Translations under genes and position numbers: made by a program
Part shown: in pieces, positions 1-8,990 of the stretch
Position numbering within the stretch: the first letter of the stretch is position 1
Layout: each line of letters opens with the position of its first letter
DNA from: Flavobacterium sp.
GTDB lineage: Bacteria > Bacteroidota > Bacteroidia > Flavobacteriales > Flavobacteriaceae
Reading direction: 5' to 3'
DNA: 64,000 nt
Assembly (NCBI RefSeq): GCF_004295795.1
Contig: NZ_SEBR01000001.1
Location: 226,713 to 290,712, forward strand
Notes under the pieces: generated by a model
The model's database searches: none
Told to the model about the DNA's origin: nothing
What the model saw: only the letters and a program-made list of their open reading frames with translations

Positions 1-549
1 AGAATTCACGCCGGAAGCAACGGTATCGACTGTAAATATTGCCACTCTGCGGCACGTGTCGGTAAAAACGCCGGTATTCCTTCGCTTAACGTTTGTATGA
101 ACTGCCACAAGAATATTGCTGAAGTTTCCGATACTACTGCGACTCCGGAACATTCCAAAGCGTTCTACGACGGAGAAATCCAGAAACTTTACGACGCTGT
201 CGGATGGGATAAGGCAGGTCAGAAATACACAGGTAAAACGCACCCGGTAAAATGGGTTCGCATCCACAACTTGCCTGATTTCGTTTACTTCAACCACTCT
301 CAACACGTCACTGTGGCTGGAATCGAGTGTCAAACATGTCACGGTCCGGTTCAGACTTTTGAGTTGATGAAGCAATTTTCTCCGCTTACAATGGGATGGT
401 GTATCAACTGTCACAGAAAAACAGAAGTGAAGATGCAAGGGAATGAGTACTACGCTAAAATTCACGAGCAGCTCGCCAAACAATATGGTGTAGACAAGCT
501 TACGGCCGCCCAAATGGGAGGTTTGGAATGCGGTAAGTGCCACTATTAA
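1..549 (+). CDS. actA: ActA, multihaem cytochrome c of alternative complex III (5' truncated by window edge)
   Basis: The reading frame is open from base 1 to the TAA at 547-549, so the start and N-terminus lie outside the window. Five CxxCH haem-c motifs are visible, at about 31-45, 94-108, 328-342, 400-414 and 529-543. This equals the five haems known for ActA, so the haem-binding core appears complete and only the N-terminal anchor region is missing. ActA passes electrons from the quinol-oxidising part of alternative complex III towards the terminal oxidase. It is followed by actB after 30 bp in the canonical actABCDEF order, which fixes the assignment. Confidence 0.93.
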   Translation, partial: RIHAGSNGIDCKYCHSAARVGKNAGIPSLNVCMNCHKNIAEVSDTTATPEHSKAFYDGEIQKLYDAVGWDKAGQKYTGKTHPVKWVRIHNLPDFVYFNHSQHVTVAGIECQTCHGPVQTFELMKQFSPLTMGWCINCHRKTEVKMQGNEYYAKIHEQLAKQYGVDKLTAAQMGGLECGKCHY

Positions 550-579
550 TCTATTACTAAGAAGCAAATTATATATACG

Positions 580-3500
580 ATGTCATCAAACAAAAAATAC
601 TGGAAAAGTGTTGAGGAACTTAGTGAAAACAGTTCTATTGTTGAGACGCTTAAAAGCAACGAGTTCGTTGAAGAGATTCCGGTAGCCGATTTCCTGGGCA
701 ATGAAGACAGTTTGTCGTCTTCTTCCACTTCACGACGCGACTTCTTAAAATTTGTCGGATTTAGCACGGCAGCAGCTTCATTGGCGGCTTGCGAAGGTCC
801 GGTTCACAAATCGATTCCTTACGTAGTTCAGCCAGAGCAGATCGTTCCCGGAGTTTGGGATATGTATGCCACGACTTTCTTCGACGGTTTCGACTTTGCC
901 AACCTGTTGATCAAGACACGCGAAGGCCGTCCGATCAAGGTTGAAAACAACAAAGACGGCGGCGCTCGTTTTTCGGCAAACGCCAGAGTTCACGCTTCGA
1001 TCTTGTCTATGTATGACAGCTCTCGTTTGAAGCAACCGAAAATCGGTGGAAAAGACGCTTCTTGGGACGAAGTTACTGCTGCGATCAAAGCAGGTGTAGC
1101 CAAAGGTGGGAAGACTGTAGTGCTTACAGGAACGATCGCGAGTCCGACGACACAAAAATTGATCAATGAGTTCATAGCTGCTCACGCAGGTGCAGAACAC
1201 GTACAATATGATGCTGTTTCGGCTTCGACAGCACTCGATGCTTTCGAACAGGTTTACGGCGAAAGAGGTTTGGTGGATTATGATTTCGGTAAAGCCGATG
1301 TGATCCTCGGAATCGGAGCGGATTTCCTTGGCGACTGGCAAGGTGGTTCGTATGACACCGGTTACACGCTCGGACGCATTCCGACGAAAGGCAAAATGTC
1401 ACGCCACGTACAGTTCGAGGCAAACATGACGCTTTCAGGAGCAAACGCCGACCGTCGTGTCCCGATGACGCCAGCCCAACAAAAACAAGCTTTGGCTTTG
1501 GTTTACAATATCGTGACCGGAGCAGGCGAAGCGACTTCACTCGATGCTAAATTGAAAGCGGAAGTCGTAAAAGCGGCACAGCAAATCAAGCAAGCCGGAA
1601 CACGCGGAGTCGTTGTTACTGGAATCGACGATAAAGACGCTCAATTGGTAGCTCTTGGAATCAACCAGGCGTTGGCTTCGCAAGCTTTCGTTGGAGCGCC
1701 GATCCGTCAGGTGAGAAAAGGTTCGGATGCCAAAGTGAAGAATTTCCTTTCGGAATTGACTTCGGGCAAAATCCAATCGCTTATCATTTACGGAACAAAC
1801 CCAGCATACACGCTTCCTGAGGCAAAAGCTTTCGCCGATGCTGTGAGGAAAGTTCCGTTCTCTGTATCGTTCACCCAACGCGAGGACGAAACGGCTTTGG
1901 CTACGAAAGTGGCTGCGGCGGTTCCGCATTATCTTGAGTCTTGGGGCGATCTTGAACTTGTCAAAGGGCAATACGCTTTGGTGCAACCGACAATCCGTCC
2001 GTTGTTCAATACACGTCAGTTCGAGGAAGTTCTTTTGGAATTGAATGGAAGTTCGGCTTCGATCTATGATTATGTCCGTTCGAATTCGGCAGCTTTCCTT
2101 GTCGGAACAAACTGGAACAAAGCTTTGCACGACGGTATCTATTCTGGAGCGGTTCAAGGTGTTTCAGGTGGAACCGGAAGTTTTGCGGCTTCTGTGAGCG
2201 CTCTTGCATCCGCGAAAGCGACCGGAAAATTCGAGCTCACGCTTTACACAAAAACAGGTTTGGGAGACGGGCAACAAGCCAACAACCCATGGTTGCAGGA
2301 ATTCCCGGATCCAATCACCCGCGTGTCTTGGGATAACTATGTGACTGTTTCCAAAGCCGATGCAGACAAACTTGGTCTTGAAAACAAAATCGTCGCCAAT
2401 GGTGGTCTTAACGGAAGTTATGCTACGCTTACAGTTGGCGGTAAAAAGATAGAAAATGTTCCTGTGATCGTTCAGCCGGGGCAAGCTGTCGGAACTCTCG
2501 GTTTGGCCGTTGGTTACGGAAGAAAAGCTTCGATGCAGAAAGAAATGCAGGTCGGAATCAACGCTTATACACTTTATAACGCTTTCAACAGCGTACAAGG
2601 TGCGGACATTGCGGCAGAAGGCGGAGAACACGAGTTCGCTTGTGTGCAGTCGCAAAAGACGTTGATGGGACGCGGCGATATCATCAAGGAAACGACTCTT
2701 GGTGTATTCAACGATCCGAAAGTAGAAGTTCAGCAGTGGAACCCGCAACCGATGGTTTCCCTCGATCATAAAGAAGTCGAAGCTACGAAAGTCGACCTTT
2801 GGGAAGCTTTTGACAGCACGACCGGTCACCATTTCAATTTGTCTATCGACCTGAACGCCTGTACGGGTTGTGGTGCTTGCGTTATCGCTTGCCACGCCGA
2901 AAATAACGTTCCTGTCGTTGGAAAAGCGGAAGTTCGTAGAAGCCGTGATATGCACTGGTTGCGTATCGACCGTTACTATTCATCTGAAGATACTTTCGCT
3001 CAGGACAATGAGAAGAAAGAGAACTTCGACGGATTGTTCGGTGACAACGGTTCATTGGGCGGATTCGGAGAAATGGAATTGCCGGCCGACAATCCACAAG
3101 TGGCTTTCCAGCCGGTAATGTGTCAGCATTGTAACCACGCTCCGTGTGAAACGGTTTGTCCGGTTGCCGCTACTTCGCACTCTCGTCAAGGTCACAACCA
3201 CATGGCTTATAACCGTTGCGTAGGAACCCGTTACTGTGCGAACAACTGTCCTTACAAGGTGCGTCGTTTCAACTGGTTCTTGTACAACAATAACGAGGAA
3301 TTCCCTTTCAACATGAATGACGATCTTGGTCGTATGGTGTTGAACCCAGACGTGAACGTTCGTTCTCGCGGGGTTATGGAGAAGTGTTCGTTCTGTATCC
3401 AATCTACACAAGCGGTCATCCTTGCTGCAAAACGCGATGGACGTGCCGTTGGTGCCAACGAGTTCAACGATGCTTGTGCCTGTTCTGCAGCTTGTTCTTC

Positions 3501-3642
3501 CGGAGCTATGGTTTTCGGAGACGTGAACAATGCTGAAGATCCGATCACCGAACATGTGAAAGACGACAGGATGTACCACTTGCTCGAGCACGTCGGAACG
3601 AAGCCAAACGTATTCTACAAAGTCAAAGTAAGAAACGTCTAA
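580..3642 (+). CDS. actB: ActB, TAT-exported iron-sulfur subunit of alternative complex III
   Basis: 1020 residues. A twin-arginine motif (RRDFLK, R52-R53) is followed by a hydrophobic stretch and a lipobox-like SLAAC (C71), suggesting TAT export and possibly lipidation. The middle is a molybdopterin-oxidoreductase-like domain; in this family it carries no Mo cofactor. The C-terminal third is ferredoxin-like, with cysteine groups at C761/764/767/771 and C848/851/856/860 and two further groups (RCVGTRYCANNC, and EKCSFC with a later DACACSAAC). This fits the [4Fe-4S]/[3Fe-4S] wire described for ActB. It lies between actA and actC in one operon. Confidence 0.95.
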   Translation: MSSNKKYWKSVEELSENSSIVETLKSNEFVEEIPVADFLGNEDSLSSSSTSRRDFLKFVGFSTAAASLAACEGPVHKSIPYVVQPEQIVPGVWDMYATTFFDGFDFANLLIKTREGRPIKVENNKDGGARFSANARVHASILSMYDSSRLKQPKIGGKDASWDEVTAAIKAGVAKGGKTVVLTGTIASPTTQKLINEFIAAHAGAEHVQYDAVSASTALDAFEQVYGERGLVDYDFGKADVILGIGADFLGDWQGGSYDTGYTLGRIPTKGKMSRHVQFEANMTLSGANADRRVPMTPAQQKQALALVYNIVTGAGEATSLDAKLKAEVVKAAQQIKQAGTRGVVVTGIDDKDAQLVALGINQALASQAFVGAPIRQVRKGSDAKVKNFLSELTSGKIQSLIIYGTNPAYTLPEAKAFADAVRKVPFSVSFTQREDETALATKVAAAVPHYLESWGDLELVKGQYALVQPTIRPLFNTRQFEEVLLELNGSSASIYDYVRSNSAAFLVGTNWNKALHDGIYSGAVQGVSGGTGSFAASVSALASAKATGKFELTLYTKTGLGDGQQANNPWLQEFPDPITRVSWDNYVTVSKADADKLGLENKIVANGGLNGSYATLTVGGKKIENVPVIVQPGQAVGTLGLAVGYGRKASMQKEMQVGINAYTLYNAFNSVQGADIAAEGGEHEFACVQSQKTLMGRGDIIKETTLGVFNDPKVEVQQWNPQPMVSLDHKEVEATKVDLWEAFDSTTGHHFNLSIDLNACTGCGACVIACHAENNVPVVGKAEVRRSRDMHWLRIDRYYSSEDTFAQDNEKKENFDGLFGDNGSLGGFGEMELPADNPQVAFQPVMCQHCNHAPCETVCPVAATSHSRQGHNHMAYNRCVGTRYCANNCPYKVRRFNWFLYNNNEEFPFNMNDDLGRMVLNPDVNVRSRGVMEKCSFCIQSTQAVILAAKRDGRAVGANEFNDACACSAACSSGAMVFGDVNNAEDPITEHVKDDRMYHLLEHVGTKPNVFYKVKVRNV

Positions 3643-3675
3643 TCAAGAGAAATTAATTAAGAAACACGATAAAGT

Positions 3676-5082
3676 ATGTCATCGCACTACGAAGCACCCA
3701 TCAGAAAACCCTTAGTTTTAGGTGATAAGACGTATCACGATGTTACTGTTGAAGTCGCTTTCCCAGTTGAAGGCCGCGCCAACAAGCAATGGTGGACTGT
3801 ATTTTCAATAGCATTGGTCGCGTTCCTTTGGGGATTAGGCTGTATCACTTACACCGTCGCGACCGGTATCGGTTCGTGGGGTCTTAACAAGACTGTCGGT
3901 TGGGCGTGGGATATTACCAACTTCGTTTGGTGGGTAGGTATCGGGCACGCCGGAACGCTTATCTCGGCGGTGCTCCTTTTGTTCCGTCAGCGTTGGAGAA
4001 TGGCCATCAACCGTTCCGCGGAAGCGATGACCATCTTCTCGGTAGTCCAGGCCGGTTTGTTTCCGGTAATCCACATGGGTCGCCCATGGATGGGTTATTG
4101 GGTACTTCCGATCCCAAACCAATTCGGATCACTTTGGGTAAACTTCAACTCGCCACTCCTTTGGGACGTATTTGCGATCTCGACTTACCTTTCGGTTTCA
4201 CTCGTATTCTGGTGGACAGGTCTTTTGCCTGACTTTGCGATGCTTCGTGACAGAGCCGTGACGCCTTTCACAAAAAGAATCTATTCCATCCTTTCGTTCG
4301 GATGGAGCGGACGCGTAAAAGACTGGCAGCGTTTCGAGGAAGTTTCCCTCGTATTGGCAGGTCTTGCGACGCCACTTGTACTTTCTGTACACACGATCGT
4401 ATCCTTTGACTTCGCTACCTCGGTAATTCCGGGATGGCACACGACCATCTTCCCACCTTACTTTGTTGCGGGAGCGGTATTCTCAGGATTTGCGATGGTA
4501 AACACGCTTCTCATCATCATGCGTAAAGTGTGTCACCTCGAAGCCTACATCACTTTGCAACACATCGAATTGATGAACATCATCATCATGATCACGGGAT
4601 CTATCGTTGGTGTGGCCTATATCACGGAGTTGTTCGTGGCATGGTATTCAGGAGTGGAATACGAACAGTATGCTTTCCTTAACCGTGCAACCGGACCTTA
4701 CTGGTGGGCTTACTGGTCGATGATGACTTGCAACGTGTTCTCTCCACAATTCATGTGGTTCAAGAAACTCAGAACTTCGATCATGTTCTCTTTCATCATC
4801 TCGATTGTTGTGAACATCGGTATGTGGTTTGAGCGTTTCGTTATCATCGTAACGTCTTTGCACCGCGATTACCTTCCGTCTTCATGGACGATGTTCTCGC
4901 CAACATTCGTCGATATCGGAATCTTTATCGGAACCATCGGATTCTTCTTCGTATTGTTCTTGCTTTACTCTCGTACGTTCCCTGTAATTGCACAAGCCGA
5001 GGTCAAGACAATCTTGAAGACATCTGGAGAATATTTCAAAAAACGCAGAGACGAAAATCCTTCACACCATGAGCACCACTAA
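3676..5082 (+). CDS. actC: ActC, NrfD-like integral membrane subunit of alternative complex III
   Basis: 468 residues, highly hydrophobic, with roughly ten transmembrane segments beginning near residue 40. It belongs to the NrfD/PsrC-like family, which holds the quinol-binding site of ACIII next to ActB. The C-terminus is charged and ends in a short His-rich tail. Its last 14 bases overlap the start of actD, a coupling that suggests translational linkage. Position and size match ActC. Confidence 0.95.
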   Translation: MSSHYEAPIRKPLVLGDKTYHDVTVEVAFPVEGRANKQWWTVFSIALVAFLWGLGCITYTVATGIGSWGLNKTVGWAWDITNFVWWVGIGHAGTLISAVLLLFRQRWRMAINRSAEAMTIFSVVQAGLFPVIHMGRPWMGYWVLPIPNQFGSLWVNFNSPLLWDVFAISTYLSVSLVFWWTGLLPDFAMLRDRAVTPFTKRIYSILSFGWSGRVKDWQRFEEVSLVLAGLATPLVLSVHTIVSFDFATSVIPGWHTTIFPPYFVAGAVFSGFAMVNTLLIIMRKVCHLEAYITLQHIELMNIIIMITGSIVGVAYITELFVAWYSGVEYEQYAFLNRATGPYWWAYWSMMTCNVFSPQFMWFKKLRTSIMFSFIISIVVNIGMWFERFVIIVTSLHRDYLPSSWTMFSPTFVDIGIFIGTIGFFFVLFLLYSRTFPVIAQAEVKTILKTSGEYFKKRRDENPSHHEHH

Positions 5083-5599
5083 TAAAGTACTACACGCCAT
5101 TTACAACGATGACGACGTCCTTATGGATGCCGTGAAGAAAACACGTGCGGCCCATTACCACATCGAGGATGTATTTACGCCTTTCCCTGTCCACGGACTT
5201 GACAAGGCAATGGGAATCGCTCCTACGAGACTCGCTATCTGCGCTTTCCTTTATGGATTGACAGGTCTTTCGGTTGCGACTTGGATGATGAACAACATCA
5301 TGATTCAGGATTGGCCGCAAGATATCGGCGGTAAGCCAAGTTTCACTTACTACCAGAACATGCCGGCTTTTGTTCCTATCATGTTCGAAATGACGGTATT
5401 TTTCGCTGCCCACTTGATGGTAATCACTTTCTACATGAGAAGTAGATTGTGGCCGTTCAAAGAAGCCGAAAACCCGGATGTCCGTACGACAGATGACCAC
5501 TTTTTGATGGAAATTGCCGTAAACGACAACGAAGCCGAACTCGTTTCCTTCTTCGAGAAAACAGGAGCGGTAGAAGTTAAAGTAATCGATAAGCACTAA
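5069..5599 (+). CDS. actD: ActD, DUF3341 membrane subunit of alternative complex III
   Basis: 176 residues with two predicted transmembrane helices (around residues 60-85 and 105-125) and soluble ends. This is the usual form of the DUF3341 subunit ActD. The ATG at 5069 lies inside the end of actC (14-bp overlap), and actE begins 8 bp after its stop. The role is structural within ACIII. Confidence 0.92.
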   Translation: MSTTNKVLHAIYNDDDVLMDAVKKTRAAHYHIEDVFTPFPVHGLDKAMGIAPTRLAICAFLYGLTGLSVATWMMNNIMIQDWPQDIGGKPSFTYYQNMPAFVPIMFEMTVFFAAHLMVITFYMRSRLWPFKEAENPDVRTTDDHFLMEIAVNDNEAELVSFFEKTGAVEVKVIDKH

Positions 5600-5606
5600 C
5601 TGTAGT

Positions 5607-6158
5607 ATGAAGACAGTATTCAAAATATCACTATTGGCCACGGTGGCGTTTTCAGTGACTTCTTGTTTCAACAAGAGAGAGCCGAACTACCAATACATGC
5701 CAAATATGTACGAGTCTACGTCTTACGAGACGTATTCTGAATCGCCAGCTTTCAAAAGAGGTGGGGTAGAAGCGCAGTTACCGGTGCCGGGGACAATCAA
5801 AAGAGGTTTTACGCCTTATGAAATCCCGAACACTACAGAAGGTTATAACTTTTCAAAAACGGTTGCCACTTCGCCTTTGGATTCTACCGAGGTCGACATG
5901 GAGAAAGCCAAAGCACTTTTCGATATCTATTGCGGAATTTGCCACGGAACGGCCGGTGACGGAAAAGGAAAACTCGTAAAGCAGGAGAAATTCCTTGGAG
6001 TTCCGAGCTACAAAGACAGAGTCGTGAGCATAGGAAGCGTGTATCACGTGCAAACTTACGGACTGAACTCAATGGGTTCATACGCCAACCAGCTTAGCCA
6101 ACAAGAGCGTTGGATGGTCGCGGCTTACGTAATGAAGCTCAAAAGCGAATTGAAATAA
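5607..6158 (+). CDS. actE: ActE, monohaem cytochrome c lipoprotein of alternative complex III
   Basis: 183 residues. The N-terminal signal ends in a lipobox (FSVTSC, C20), so the mature protein is probably a lipoprotein facing the periplasm. A single haem-c motif CGICH is at C109-H113, followed by a Met-containing segment (GLNSMGSY) that could give the distal ligand. ActE is the monohaem subunit thought to hand electrons to a carrier or directly to the oxidase. It sits in frame between actD and actF. Confidence 0.94.
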   Translation: MKTVFKISLLATVAFSVTSCFNKREPNYQYMPNMYESTSYETYSESPAFKRGGVEAQLPVPGTIKRGFTPYEIPNTTEGYNFSKTVATSPLDSTEVDMEKAKALFDIYCGICHGTAGDGKGKLVKQEKFLGVPSYKDRVVSIGSVYHVQTYGLNSMGSYANQLSQQERWMVAAYVMKLKSELK

Positions 6159-6182
6159 CAGAATTAACTGATCGTAATAGAT

Positions 6183-7718
6183 ATGTACACTATTTCAAGT
6201 AAATTAAAAACATTTTCGGTAATCCTGATGGTTCTCGGACTTCTCGGGATCGGATACGGGTTTTTAACTGCGCCAAAAGATATTAAAGAAGTCGAAGCGA
6301 TCCTGGCTGCCGAAGCGCACCACGGAGGCGGACACGGTGAAGAACACGCGGCTCCGGCTCACGGAGAAGCGACTCACCACGAAGCTGCGGAAGCTCACGC
6401 AACGGCCGAACCTGCTCACGATGCCGCGCATCACGAGACTACAGGCGATTCTGCTACTGCTTCGCACGATTCTGTTACTTCATCAGTTGATACGGTTGCT
6501 GCTCATGCGACTGCCGAAGCTCCGGCTGAAGCGCACCATGCCGAAGCGGCTGCTGCCCACGCCGAAAACGGTGAAGCAGACGCTCACGCTGAACACCAAG
6601 AACACTTGGAGCATGTTTACCACCAATTGCAAAACAAGCCTTGGGCTGCACTTTACGTCGCTTGTATCTTCTTCTTGTTGATTTCTATGGGCGTTCTTGC
6701 TTTCTACGGAATCCAGCAAGTGGCTCAGGCAGGCTGGTCTCCGGTTTTATTCCGCGTTATGGAAGGAATCACGGCTTATTTGCCAATTGGATCCATCTTG
6801 TTCTTCGTTTTCCTTTTGACTTGTGCTTTCCACATGAATCACTTGTTCATTTGGATGGGAGAAGGTGTCACAGATCCAAAATCAGAGCATTACGACGCGA
6901 TGATCGCCGGTAAATCAGGCTTCCTGAACGTTTGGTTCTGGCTTGCACGTGCTGCTGTTTTCCTTATCGGATGGAACATCTACCGTTTCTTCGCCCGCAA
7001 GAAAAGTTTGGCTCAAGATGAGTCCAACGACGACAGCAATTACAAAAAACTATTCAAAGGATCGGCAGGATTTCTGGTGTTCTTCATCGTTTCGGAATCG
7101 ATCATGTCTTGGGACTGGATTATGTCGCTTGACCCGCACTGGTTCTCGACTTTGTTCGGATGGTACGTTTTTGCCTCTTTCTTCGTAAGTGGAATCACAA
7201 CAATCTGTATGGTGACACTTTACCTGAAATCGAAAGGCTATCTGGAGTATGTGAACACAAGCCACATCCACGATTTGGCCAAGTTCATGTTCGGTATCTC
7301 TGTTTTCTGGACTTATCTTTGGTTCTCACAATTCATGCTTATCTGGTATGCGAACATTCCGGAAGAGGTAACTTACTTCGTCCAGCGTATCAACGACTTT
7401 GGAATCTTGTTCTGGGGCGCAGTTGTACTGAATTTCGTATTCCCGATCCTCATCCTTATCAACACCGACTTCAAGCGTGTTACCTGGATTTTGATCGGAG
7501 CGGGATCTATCATCCTCGTCGGACACTATATTGATTTCTTCAACATGATCATGCCGGCAACGGTTGGTACACAATGGTTCATCGGAATCCCAGAAATCGG
7601 ATCCCTTTTGTTCTTCCTCGGATTGTTCCTACTTGTCGTATTCTCGGCTCTTACGAAAGCACCACTGCTTCCGAAAAGAAACCCGTTCATCGAAGAAAGC
7701 AAGCATTTTCACTATTAA
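6183..7718 (+). CDS. actF: ActF, NrfD-like membrane subunit with His/Ala-rich N-terminal insert
   Basis: 511 residues. A first membrane segment (about residues 10-30) is followed by a low-complexity insert rich in His, Ala and Glu (about residues 40-145), then about nine more membrane helices of the NrfD-like fold. ActF is the second large membrane subunit of ACIII beside ActC. The His-rich insert lies in a loop rather than in the conserved core. coxB begins 18 bp after the stop, so respiratory complex and oxidase are co-transcribed. Confidence 0.94.
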   Translation: MYTISSKLKTFSVILMVLGLLGIGYGFLTAPKDIKEVEAILAAEAHHGGGHGEEHAAPAHGEATHHEAAEAHATAEPAHDAAHHETTGDSATASHDSVTSSVDTVAAHATAEAPAEAHHAEAAAAHAENGEADAHAEHQEHLEHVYHQLQNKPWAALYVACIFFLLISMGVLAFYGIQQVAQAGWSPVLFRVMEGITAYLPIGSILFFVFLLTCAFHMNHLFIWMGEGVTDPKSEHYDAMIAGKSGFLNVWFWLARAAVFLIGWNIYRFFARKKSLAQDESNDDSNYKKLFKGSAGFLVFFIVSESIMSWDWIMSLDPHWFSTLFGWYVFASFFVSGITTICMVTLYLKSKGYLEYVNTSHIHDLAKFMFGISVFWTYLWFSQFMLIWYANIPEEVTYFVQRINDFGILFWGAVVLNFVFPILILINTDFKRVTWILIGAGSIILVGHYIDFFNMIMPATVGTQWFIGIPEIGSLLFFLGLFLLVVFSALTKAPLLPKRNPFIEESKHFHY

Positions 7719-7736
7719 TATTTAAAGACATCACAG

Positions 7737-8963
7737 ATGACGACTTTGTTGGTAATTGTAATTTTAGTCCTTTTGTCTGTTGCTATTTGGCAATTGACTA
7801 AGATATTTGACTTAACACAGGCAGGCCAGGTTGCTGATGCAGATAATTCGCAAGTGGCGAACGACACTGACAATAACATCCAGGGTTATTTGATGTTCGG
7901 AATGCTTGCCTTCATCTATTTGTTCACTATATACGGACTGTTCAAATGGGGACATTTGGTACTTGGCACGCCGGCTTCGGCTCACGGTGCACAAGTGGAC
8001 AACCTGATGAACATCACTTGGGTTCTGCTTTTCGTGGTTCAGGCCATCACGCAAGGTTTGTTGCACTGGTTCGCATTCAAATACCGCGGAAAAGAAGGGC
8101 AAAAAGCGCTTTATTTCGCAGATAACGACAAACTTGAATTTATCTGGTCCGTTATTCCGGCCATCGTTTTGGCAGGTCTTATCCTTTACGGACTATACGC
8201 TTGGACAAACATCATGTTCGTTGACGAAGACGAAGATGTGTTGGTAGTGGAAATCTACGGAAAACAGTTTTCATGGGAAGCGCGTTACGCCGGGGAAGAC
8301 AATGTTCTCGGAAAAGCGAATGTTCGTTACATCGAGGGTGTTAACACGCTTGGTGTCGATATGGCAGATCCGCACGCTCAAGACGATAAGGTCGTAAACG
8401 AACTTCACTTGCCGAAAGGAAAGAAAATCCTTTTCAAGATTCGTTCACAGGATATTTTGCACTCGGCTTATTTCCCACATTTCCGCGCTCAAATGAACGC
8501 TGTTCCGGGAATGGTAACACAGTTCTCTTTCGAGCCGATCTACACCACAGCCGAAATGCGCGATATGCCGCACATGAAGGAAAAAGTTCACGAAATCAAC
8601 GAGATCCGTGCACAGAGAAGTCAGGAGTTGATCGCGAAAGGTCAGCCGGGATTGGATCCTTACACATTCGATTACCTATTGTTGTGTAACAAGATCTGTG
8701 GTGCGTCACACTACAACATGCAAATGAAAGTGGTAGTCGATGAACCGGAAGATTTCAAAGAATGGTTGGCAGCTAAAGAAACGCTTTCTGCCGCAGTAAA
8801 AGCAGAGAAGTCAAAACCAGCCGACGGAGAGGCAAACGCTCCCGTAACTGTCGACGCCGACACTGTGAAAGCAGTAACTCCTGTTTCTACCGCTCCATCT
8901 GGCGCCGCCGCCGATACATCTGCAGCGAAACAGGCGAAAGCACAAAAACCATCAGCAAAGTAA
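7737..8963 (+). CDS. coxB: Cytochrome c oxidase subunit II (CuA subunit)
   Basis: 408 residues: two N-terminal transmembrane helices, a cupredoxin CuA domain, and a low-complexity Ala/Lys/Asp tail after about residue 350. The CuA loop reads C317-N-K-I-C321-G-A-S-H325-Y-N-M328, and the upstream ligand His lies in LHSAYFPHF. The loop has Lys where the classic motif has Glu (CxExC). No haem-c domain is fused, unlike caa3-type subunit II. It receives electrons from cytochrome c or directly from ACIII. It sits between actF and coxA. Confidence 0.95.
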   Translation: MTTLLVIVILVLLSVAIWQLTKIFDLTQAGQVADADNSQVANDTDNNIQGYLMFGMLAFIYLFTIYGLFKWGHLVLGTPASAHGAQVDNLMNITWVLLFVVQAITQGLLHWFAFKYRGKEGQKALYFADNDKLEFIWSVIPAIVLAGLILYGLYAWTNIMFVDEDEDVLVVEIYGKQFSWEARYAGEDNVLGKANVRYIEGVNTLGVDMADPHAQDDKVVNELHLPKGKKILFKIRSQDILHSAYFPHFRAQMNAVPGMVTQFSFEPIYTTAEMRDMPHMKEKVHEINEIRAQRSQELIAKGQPGLDPYTFDYLLLCNKICGASHYNMQMKVVVDEPEDFKEWLAAKETLSAAVKAEKSKPADGEANAPVTVDADTVKAVTPVSTAPSGAAADTSAAKQAKAQKPSAK

Positions 8964-8990
8964 TTTCAAGAAAATTAAAAGTAAGCATAT

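Noticed and set aside
580..3642. ActB as an active molybdopterin enzyme
   Set aside because: Gene context and haem/Fe-S partners identify the ACIII subunit, whose molybdopterin-like domain is known to lack the cofactor.
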